Origin: an uncultured Burkholderiales Genera incertae sedis bacterium
GTDB lineage: Bacteria; Pseudomonadota; Gammaproteobacteria; Burkholderiales; Eutrophovitaceae
Length of the DNA: 13,866 nucleotides
Direction of reading: 5' to 3'
NCBI GenBank assembly: GCA_905479505.1
Contig: CAJQMS010000134.1
Span: 1-13,866 of the forward strand
Shown here: piece after piece, positions 1 through 4,262 of the stretch
Layout: each line of letters starts with the position of its first letter
How positions within the stretch are numbered: the stretch's first letter is position 1
The notes under the pieces: model-generated
Databases searched by the model: none
What the model saw: only the letters and a program-made list of their open reading frames with translations
What the model was told of the DNA's origin: nothing
Program-made: the position numbers and the translations under genes

Positions 1-286
1 GTGAGCCTTCATAGAGTATTTGCTTACGAACGCGATAAAGCGCACGGTCGCAATCTAACTCGATATAGTTTTTTCTTGAAAGAATTCCCATCACAGGAAA
101 CTTGAAATCGACCATACTCCAAAAGAAAATATCCCTAGCAATCCTTTTTATCGAGTCCGCGTCGTAGTATTCTGCTTTTTGTGGTTCGCTTGCCCGAATA
201 GCGACCCAATCCTCACTGTAAGCAGGAACTGAGATAACTCCACAGCAAAACACGGCAAGAAGAACAATAGATTTCAGTAATATCAT
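1..286 (-). CDS. Secreted adhesin-E-like protein, N-terminal part (runs off the window)
   Basis: Reading leftwards from an ATG at 286-284, 95 codons are open to the window edge, so the C-terminus is missing. Residues 1 to about 24 form a typical signal peptide (MILLKSIVLLAVF, then a small-residue region ending near PAYS). The mature part starts EDWVAI and contains YYDADSIKR, then an FWSMVDFK segment, then SRKNYIELDCDR. This order (Trp near the start, a YYD-type strand, a W-x-x-x-D strand, then S...ELDC) recalls the surface-adhesin protein E (Adhesin_E) fold, common in small exported gammaproteobacterial proteins of unclear role. AGGA lies just upstream of the start. The family call is by eye on a partial protein. 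It shares strand with the thioesterase at 367-789 but has 80 bases of separation and a possible promoter of its own. Confidence 0.6.
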   Translation of the reverse strand, partial: MILLKSIVLLAVFCCGVISVPAYSEDWVAIRASEPQKAEYYDADSIKRIARDIFFWSMVDFKFPVMGILSRKNYIELDCDRALYRVRKQILYEGS

Positions 287-328
287 GGATTCCTAGCTAC
301 TAAGACAACTGCTCTCAATCAGAAATAA

Positions 329-358
329 TTTAAAAAAACAAGACGTCACGCAGGTCAA
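329..358 (-). promoter_or_regulatory. Possible sigma-70 promoter for the left-edge secreted protein
   Basis: On the minus strand a TTGACC box (358-353) is followed 18 bases later by TTTAAA (334-329), inside the gap between the thioesterase stop and the start at 286. The -35 is near consensus. The -10 is embedded in a homopolymer run and matches only moderately. This would give the partial gene its own transcript with a leader of about 35-40 bases. Confidence 0.3.
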
Positions 359-366
359 AGAGGCAA

Positions 367-789
367 CTACTTAAAATCCCCCTCTGGCAGCACGCATAGA
401 ATCGTGTCTCCGTTCGCTACCAACTTCTCCGAACCGTCCTTCACTGCATACAGATCACACCGGGTAAATATTTGTAATCGTCCCGGCTTCACTACTTTAC
501 CCCGTGCGATGAACACATCACCCATCGCCGGTCTCAAAAAATTGACAGAAAAATTTGAAGCAAGAAAATTTGCGTCGGTGATCGTTAAGCCAGAGAAACC
601 ACAGGCGGTATCAATTAACGTTCCAACAATGCCGGCATGAAGAAACCCCGAGTATTGTCCGAAGTCCTCGCGCCAATTGATACGTATTTCGACTGAGCCA
701 ATTTCTGCTTCGGTTACCTCGATACCTAACCAACGATTAAACGAAGATCGTTCATTAATGTCCCTGACTCGTCCTAAAATAGCGCTCAT
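367..789 (-). CDS. PaaI-family hotdog thioesterase
   Basis: A 140-residue single-domain hotdog protein, probably hydrolysing acyl-CoA thioesters in the cytoplasm. The long central helix with the family signature is visible as HAGIVGTLIDTACGFSG (H about residue 52, the catalytic-type Asp about 61). It corresponds to the HGG...LxDTAxGxA motif of PaaI-type enzymes. After it come ASNFSVNFLRPAMGD and a strand with ARGKVVKPGR, both typical of the fold. I chose the ATG at 789-787 because a strong AGGGGGAG ribosome site lies six bases upstream. An earlier in-frame ATG (to 813) would place that site inside the coding region. The length is normal for the family. The substrate cannot be told: the neighbours are an adhesin-like protein and a regulatory RNA, with no phenylacetate or fatty-acid operon. 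Confidence 0.85.
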   Translation of the reverse strand: MSAILGRVRDINERSSFNRWLGIEVTEAEIGSVEIRINWREDFGQYSGFLHAGIVGTLIDTACGFSGLTITDANFLASNFSVNFLRPAMGDVFIARGKVVKPGRLQIFTRCDLYAVKDGSEKLVANGDTILCVLPEGDFK

Positions 790-903
790 CGCAGCTCCCC
801 CTGAATAAACCACCTATAAATATACTCACAGACATAATCATCAACAGTAAACCGTTGAGCGCATCCACAGCGAATTACAAACCGCTAGACAATAGTGAGT
901 CGC

Positions 904-923
904 TGCATTTTAGTTAAAATGCA
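904..923. promoter_or_regulatory. Perfect AT-rich inverted repeat, candidate operator
   Basis: TGCATTTTA and TAAAATGCA form a perfect 9+9 inverted repeat around a 2-base centre. The arm sequence ACTAAAA recurs at 923-929 and 946-952. The centre is too short for an efficient RNA hairpin and no U-tract follows, so a binding site for a dimeric regulator is likelier than a terminator. It lies about 115 bases upstream of the thioesterase start and about 130 bases upstream of the -35 box of the riboswitch-peptide promoter. It could serve either or neither. Confidence 0.4.
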
Positions 924-1049
924 CTAAAAAATCACGAGAACATTGACTAAAATCCAAGATAGACGCAATAAATTTGTATAAATATATAATAAAAACAGTT
1001 ATCTACAAATTATTCACCTCACTTGGCCAATTAATCCCCACCTACCCTC

Positions 1050-1079
1050 TTGACAGGGAAATCAGGACAATGGCATCAT
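1050..1079 (+). promoter_or_regulatory. Sigma-70 promoter of the riboswitch-peptide transcript
   Basis: A perfect -35 box TTGACA (1050-1055) is followed by an 18-base spacer and CATCAT (1074-1079). The -10 is preceded by TGG, an extended -10 element. The expected start point is about 1085-1087. The RNA would therefore begin exactly at the 5' strand of the first aptamer's P1 helix, which independently supports both the promoter and the RNA prediction. Confidence 0.65.
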
Positions 1080-1086
1080 TTCAGCA

Positions 1087-1132
1087 CGTTCATCCACTTA
1101 GGACGGAAGTAGACTACTCAGTCGAAGGAACG
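1087..1132 (+). promoter_or_regulatory. Glutamine riboswitch-like aptamer 1 (glnA RNA type)
   Basis: This folds as a three-way junction. P1 is CGUUC (1087-1091) with GAACG (1128-1132). P2 is UCC/GGA (1093-1095 with 1101-1103). P3 is GACU/AGUC (1112-1115 with 1120-1123). The unpaired junction segments are CGGAAGUA (1104-1111) and GAAG (1124-1127). AGUA abutting P3 opposite GAA is the classic loop-E (bulged-G) module. The CGUUCA...CGGAAGUA...GAAGGAACGCA framework is what I recall of the glnA RNA motif, shown to be an L-glutamine aptamer in cyanobacteria and marine metagenomes. All junction bases and P1 are identical to aptamer 2, while P2 and P3 differ in sequence yet keep pairing. The match to the family is from memory, not a covariance search. 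Confidence 0.82.
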
Positions 1133-1141
1133 CATTATCAT

Positions 1142-1189
1142 CGTTCATCTCGAAAGAGACGGAAGTAGGTAATGGTTACCGAAGGAACG
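1142..1189 (+). promoter_or_regulatory. Glutamine riboswitch-like aptamer 2 (tandem copy)
   Basis: This is the second copy, nine bases after the first. P1 is CGUUC (1142-1146) with GAACG (1185-1189). P2 is UCUC-GAAA-GAGA (1148-1159), capped by a GNRA tetraloop. P3 is GGUAA/UUACC (1168-1172 with 1176-1180). The junctions are CGGAAGUA (1160-1167) and GAAG (1181-1184). Every junction base equals that of aptamer 1, and both variable helices have changed on both strands with pairing kept. That is internal covariation evidence for the fold. It directly abuts the hairpin over the ribosome binding site, so it is the copy best placed to control translation of the peptide at 1216. Tandem aptamers are a known arrangement in this riboswitch class. 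Confidence 0.85.
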
Positions 1190-1213
1190 CACCTAACTTT
1201 AAAAAGGAGGGTG
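1190..1213 (+). promoter_or_regulatory. Hairpin occluding the ribosome binding site, likely expression platform
   Basis: CACC (1190-1193) can pair with GGUG (1210-1213), and CUU (1197-1199) with AAG (1204-1206). Together they cover most of the Shine-Dalgarno AAGGAGG (1204-1210). The hairpin begins at the base after aptamer 2 P1 closes, so it could stack on P1 when ligand is bound. Whether ligand favours or disrupts it cannot be read from the sequence. Control by translation start is likelier than attenuation, because no U-tract lies between the aptamers and the ATG. Confidence 0.5.
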
Positions 1214-1215
1214 TT

Positions 1216-1323
1216 ATGAACTTGTGGACACAATACTGTAGACGCCAAGCACGTGCTGAGCATCATAAAGCTCACATGGTTAAGCAGATGATGTTGCGCG
1301 CGTTAAAAACGTACGACAGTTAA
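1216..1323 (+). CDS. 35-residue basic peptide under the tandem glutamine riboswitch
   Basis: ATG at 1216 and TAA at 1321-1323, preceded by a perfect AAGGAGG five bases upstream and followed by a strong terminator. All parts of an expressed gene are therefore present. The peptide starts MNLWTQYCRRQARAEHHKAH and ends MLRALKTYDS. It is strongly basic and His-rich, without a signal or membrane segment, and probably forms one helix from residue 8 to 32. In cyanobacteria the same riboswitch class controls short basic proteins, including the glutamine-synthetase inactivating factor IF17. IF7/IF17 act through arginines, and from memory IF7 has a QARA...HH...ML stretch that this peptide loosely echoes. 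A role as a glutamine-responsive GS inhibitor is inference. The resemblance is too short to prove homology. Confidence 0.75.
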   Translation: MNLWTQYCRRQARAEHHKAHMVKQMMLRALKTYDS

Positions 1324-1361
1324 AGTAGTTACTAAACACAAATTCAGTAGTCAGCAAACTT

Positions 1362-1395
1362 GGCAAAACCTAGTATCTAGGTTTTGCCTTTTTTT
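1362..1395 (+). terminator. Strong intrinsic terminator of the riboswitch-peptide transcript
   Basis: A perfect 12-base-pair stem (GGCAAAACCTAG with CTAGGTTTTGCC, loop TAT, 1362-1388) is followed by seven T residues. It ends the plus-strand transcript 39 bases after the peptide stop, giving an RNA of about 310 bases. On the minus strand no T-run follows the stem, so it is not an obvious terminator for the convergent copper receptor gene. Confidence 0.93.
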
Positions 1396-1442
1396 ATTTA
1401 CGACCTCACGAAAATCCGTCCCTAAGACATAGGTTGGTTTTC

Positions 1443-3482
1443 TTAAAACTCGATACCTGCTTTTAGCCATACCGTGCGCCCAGGCTCCTTCACGCCAGCT
1501 GTATTGTCCGTGATAAATCCAGTGATTGCAGGGCTATTCGTTCTATTAATATGCTCAAAATAATCTTCATCGAGTAAATTATCAATGCCTAAACTAACGT
1601 ACGATTTTGCACTGATGTCATATCCCGCATTAACTGCCAATGTATAAAAACTTGGAGTCGCTGTTCGGCGATCGAAACCTACCACTGTTCCCTTCCCGGC
1701 ATCAATTCGCGTTTGTGCATCAGCGTACCGAGCAAGAAAACCAAAACTCCAATCATTAATGCTGTGATCCACACCGACCCGCATCTCAAGAGGCGGAGTT
1801 TGAGCCAGTGGCGTATTGTCGGTTTCATTATCAGCAGTGACAAAAGACAAGCTCCCAAAAACGGACCACTGGTCAGAAAAATTGTACCGAGCATCGATTT
1901 CGCCACCCCATCTCTCAACCTGAACATTCGAAACCGAGTCAGTCGCCTCATCAGAGGTCAGCATGTAATCATCAATATTTGAGTAAAAAACCGAGATATT
2001 ACTCAATAAGTCTCCAGCCTCGATCGTGAATCCCGTGTCCCATTGCTGATTTTTTTCAGGTTGAACGTTGACCGTGTCGCCAGCTGTGATCCCATTAAAG
2101 GTCGTTGCCTCCCAATAATCCATAGGTCGTTCGCTGACACCATACCCGAGATACCCGTTGATCATCCGAGATGGGTCACTCATTTCCAAACGCACAAATC
2201 CTGATAGCAAGCTTTGATCATCGTCCCCGAGAAATAGGCTCTCAGTATTGGTATTCCCTACATTCTGAAACCGAGAGCTGTTCCAATAGTCCGTTCGTAA
2301 TCCGCTAATTAACCGTACATCCTTCGCCACTAGAACGTTAGAATCCGCATACACGCCAACCATTTCACTCTCGAAGTCTTTGATCCTAGCTCCCGACTCA
2401 AAATTGGAAGCTACGGCTAACGACTTATTCATGAAATTACGTGACGTGTGTTCATCCTGTTTCGCATCCGCTCCGATATTAACCTCTGCAGCGTCGCCTA
2501 AGTCAAACGCTAGTCCAACTCGCATCCCATCTGTTTTACGAGCCACATTCATGGTCACACATCGATTATTCGTCCCCGATCCACAATTAGCTGTGGTGCG
2601 TCGTGAAAAATTATCCATCACATGATCAATGGAAGTTGTATATGCGCGAAAAGAGAGCATTGAGGACTCATCGCCATTCTCCAGTAACACACCATAACTC
2701 GTTCGATCGAATAAAGAGCCATCAACATTACGATCAGAGTTTGAAGATTCAGCTTCGCTAACGATCACATCAACTTCAACATTTAAAGTATCAGTGGGTC
2801 TCAATCCCAGCACCATACTGGCGCTGTCTCGCTCGAATGCGGAATGCACTGCGTCTCCATTTCCATCCTCATAGTCATCTTGCTCTCCATGAGAAAAGTC
2901 ACCCTCGAAGCTGAACATATTGGACCCGAACTCAGTGACCGCCAATAGATCCTTTCTTCCCCAGGACCCCACCGTTATTGCCGATTCAGCACGTAAACCA
3001 TTAGTTTGCTCAGCAGCTCTGTCAAACAGAACAACTCCCGCTGAATTACCGTTCCCGTATCTCACAGTCTGTGGCCCTTTGATTAACTTCGCAGAGTCGT
3101 AGGTTTCAGGAAAAATATATGCAGTTGGCGGATCCAACCTCAGACCACATCCACCTAAAAATTCCATCCCGTCAAGGATAAAATTCAACCGAGAACCTGC
3201 GAGTCCACGATAAACCGCGTCCCCGCCAATACCGCCCTTACGAACCACTGAAAAACCAGGGATCACCTTCAATAGACTTGCCCCATCATTCGCTGGAATC
3301 GGCTGAATAGGATCACGAGTACTCAATATAACTTCAATACCATCCGATTGGTGGGGGACTGTGAGGACGACCGGATCAACCAAAACAGATTGATCATTTG
3401 CAAAACTAAAAGTCGGATTAGTAGTAAAAAAAACAAAAATACAAGACAAAAACTGGTACTTCCTATATTTAGAACCAAACAT
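1443..3482 (-). CDS. TonB-dependent copper receptor, OprC/NosA family
   Basis: A 679-residue outer-membrane receptor. A signal peptide ends about residue 28 (FSFA). The plug carries PANDGASLLKVIPGFSVVRKGG (60-83), LDGMEFLGGCGLRLDPPTAY (103-122) and KGPQTVRYGNGNSAG (135-149), followed by a beta-barrel that ends in Phe. These plug motifs are diagnostic of the OprC/NosA copper receptors that bring copper across the outer membrane. In OprC the metal site is CxxxM in the plug plus HxM in the barrel. Here Cys112 and His287-x-Met289 (IDHVMDN) are kept, but the plug Met is Leu116. Two further cysteines (300, 308) sit just after the HxM loop and may form a disulphide. AGGAG precedes the start. The gene lies 77 bases after the DUF2946-like gene, so the two are probably co-transcribed. 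Confidence 0.92.
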   Translation of the reverse strand: MFGSKYRKYQFLSCIFVFFTTNPTFSFANDQSVLVDPVVLTVPHQSDGIEVILSTRDPIQPIPANDGASLLKVIPGFSVVRKGGIGGDAVYRGLAGSRLNFILDGMEFLGGCGLRLDPPTAYIFPETYDSAKLIKGPQTVRYGNGNSAGVVLFDRAAEQTNGLRAESAITVGSWGRKDLLAVTEFGSNMFSFEGDFSHGEQDDYEDGNGDAVHSAFERDSASMVLGLRPTDTLNVEVDVIVSEAESSNSDRNVDGSLFDRTSYGVLLENGDESSMLSFRAYTTSIDHVMDNFSRRTTANCGSGTNNRCVTMNVARKTDGMRVGLAFDLGDAAEVNIGADAKQDEHTSRNFMNKSLAVASNFESGARIKDFESEMVGVYADSNVLVAKDVRLISGLRTDYWNSSRFQNVGNTNTESLFLGDDDQSLLSGFVRLEMSDPSRMINGYLGYGVSERPMDYWEATTFNGITAGDTVNVQPEKNQQWDTGFTIEAGDLLSNISVFYSNIDDYMLTSDEATDSVSNVQVERWGGEIDARYNFSDQWSVFGSLSFVTADNETDNTPLAQTPPLEMRVGVDHSINDWSFGFLARYADAQTRIDAGKGTVVGFDRRTATPSFYTLAVNAGYDISAKSYVSLGIDNLLDEDYFEHINRTNSPAITGFITDNTAGVKEPGRTVWLKAGIEF

Positions 3483-3515
3483 TAATTTCTCCTAACTTAC
3501 ATATCAATACGTCGC

Positions 3516-3533
3516 ACGCTTCCTAAGAAGCGT
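3516..3533. other. Intercistronic hairpin between the DUF2946-like gene and the copper receptor
   Basis: ACGCTTC and GAAGCGT form a perfect 7-base-pair stem with a CTAA loop, in the 77-base gap of the presumed copper operon. No T-run follows on the minus strand, so it is not a full terminator. It may adjust expression or mRNA stability between the two genes, or be incidental. Confidence 0.45.
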
Positions 3534-3559
3534 CATCGCGATTTAATTTTTATGAATAA

Positions 3560-3958
3560 CTAGGAGATATACGGTGGCGCTTTATCCGGATTAGAAACCA
3601 AAAACCTTAATTGGTTATCTTTCGCTTTAACTACTTGCACGTTAGAGCGGTAGAAATTTATGCGTGCGTCCGTTAGATCAGTAGGATGAAAATATTGAGC
3701 CGTTTGTGATAAACAAAATTCACATGGCCGCTCCGCAGGGACATCGCCCGCGCCGTCACCGTCAGGAGTACTGTCACCAAGCGTCTCGAGCGATTGGATC
3801 CCTGCAACAGTACAGATTTGGTTAAATAGCTGAGAATTTTGGCCGATTGAGGATGCAGAAAACTTCGCACCAATCGAGAACAGAATCGCGACCAGTAAAG
3901 ATATCGCGATTAAACGAGTCTTAGAATAATTACATCGACCAAAAGACAATATATTCAT
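3560..3958 (-). CDS. DUF2946-like small membrane-anchored protein beside the copper receptor
   Basis: A 132-residue protein with one hydrophobic segment at about 15-32 (signal or anchor), then a periplasmic part. That part has QICTVAG (Cys49), an acidic Asp/Gly stretch, CEFCLSQ (Cys79 and Cys82), His91 and a C-terminal APPYIS. The order ICT-x-G, CxFC, and a terminal APP-type end is what I recall of the DUF2946 family, which is often encoded next to TonB-dependent copper receptors. The CxxC and His suggest metal handling in the periplasm, but the molecular role is unknown. I prefer the ATG at 3958-3956. A TTG start five codons earlier (3973) is possible, and neither has a strong ribosome site. 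Confidence 0.7.
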   Translation of the reverse strand: MNILSFGRCNYSKTRLIAISLLVAILFSIGAKFSASSIGQNSQLFNQICTVAGIQSLETLGDSTPDGDGAGDVPAERPCEFCLSQTAQYFHPTDLTDARINFYRSNVQVVKAKDNQLRFLVSNPDKAPPYIS

Positions 3959-4003
3959 TGACCTACTTGACAAAATTCTTATTGATTTTTTTTACTCGGC
4001 GAG

Positions 4004-4029
4004 ATTCTACCGGAAAAACTGCGCCGGTA
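4004..4029 (-). promoter_or_regulatory. Possible promoter and operator of the copper operon
   Basis: An inverted repeat TACCGG (4008-4013) and CCGGTA (4024-4029), arms 10 bases apart, lies 50-70 bases upstream of the DUF2946-like start. On the minus strand a TAGAAT box (4009-4004) overlaps its proximal arm, and a weak TTTACC-like -35 overlaps the distal arm. A dyad spanning the -35/-10 spacer is the layout used by MerR-family regulators such as CueR. The arms do not match the usual CueR sequence, so the regulator is unknown. Confidence 0.35.
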
Positions 4030-4149
4030 AAAACTTTCATGAACGAGGGTGACAATCTAGCGATCTTGAACATCTAGGGACTATAAGAAATGTGCGATAT
4101 TGTCGCTGTAAAGATTTGTTCCACTCATCTACCGACCAATCAATCTCTG

Positions 4150-4191
4150 ATCTTAAAAACTCATTCTCGGAATTGAATCTTAAAAATTCAT
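4150..4191. repeat. Pair of 15-base direct repeats
   Basis: ATCTTAAAAACTCAT (4150-4164) and ATCTTAAAAATTCAT (4177-4191) differ at one base and start 27 bases apart, which is not a whole number of B-form turns. They lie in the 304-base gap between the second TonB receptor and the DUF2946-like gene. They could be operator sites or chance AT-rich similarity. Apart from these, the dyad at 4008-4029 and the hairpin at 4208-4235, I see no gene in 3959-4262. Confidence 0.35.
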
Positions 4192-4207
4192 GCCACATAA
4201 GTTAGAA

Positions 4208-4235
4208 CCGTTGGACTAGACTAGTCGGCCAACGG
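4208..4235. terminator. Hairpin after the second TonB receptor, probable terminator
   Basis: CCGTTGG (4208-4214) pairs with CCAACGG (4229-4235). Inside, ACTA and TAGT pair around a GAC loop, leaving a 3-base bulge. It sits 27 bases past the stop of the minus-strand receptor gene. The T-run on that strand is weak (TTCTAACTT). On the plus strand TCTTTT follows, but there is no known plus-strand gene to terminate. Most likely it ends the receptor transcript or protects its 3' end. Confidence 0.5.
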
Positions 4236-4262
4236 CTCTTTTAACGGTTGAAATCCGCAACC

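Noticed and set aside
974..1168. 64-codon plus-strand open frame (TTG start) overlapping the tandem RNA
   Set aside because: It overlaps the promoter and both aptamers, whose conservation follows RNA pairing rather than codons. It has no ribosome site, and the true gene follows at 1216.
1101..1210. Multiple GGA triplets suggesting a CsrA/RsmA-binding small RNA (CsrB/RsmZ type)
   Set aside because: The GGA triplets fall in conserved junction or P1 positions rather than in hairpin loops. The ordered repeat of P1, P2, P3 and the loop-E module is explained better by glutamine-type aptamers.
1362..1388. The perfect stem as a bidirectional terminator also ending the copper receptor transcript
   Set aside because: On the minus strand no T-run follows the stem (AAGTTTGC instead), so only plus-strand termination is supported.
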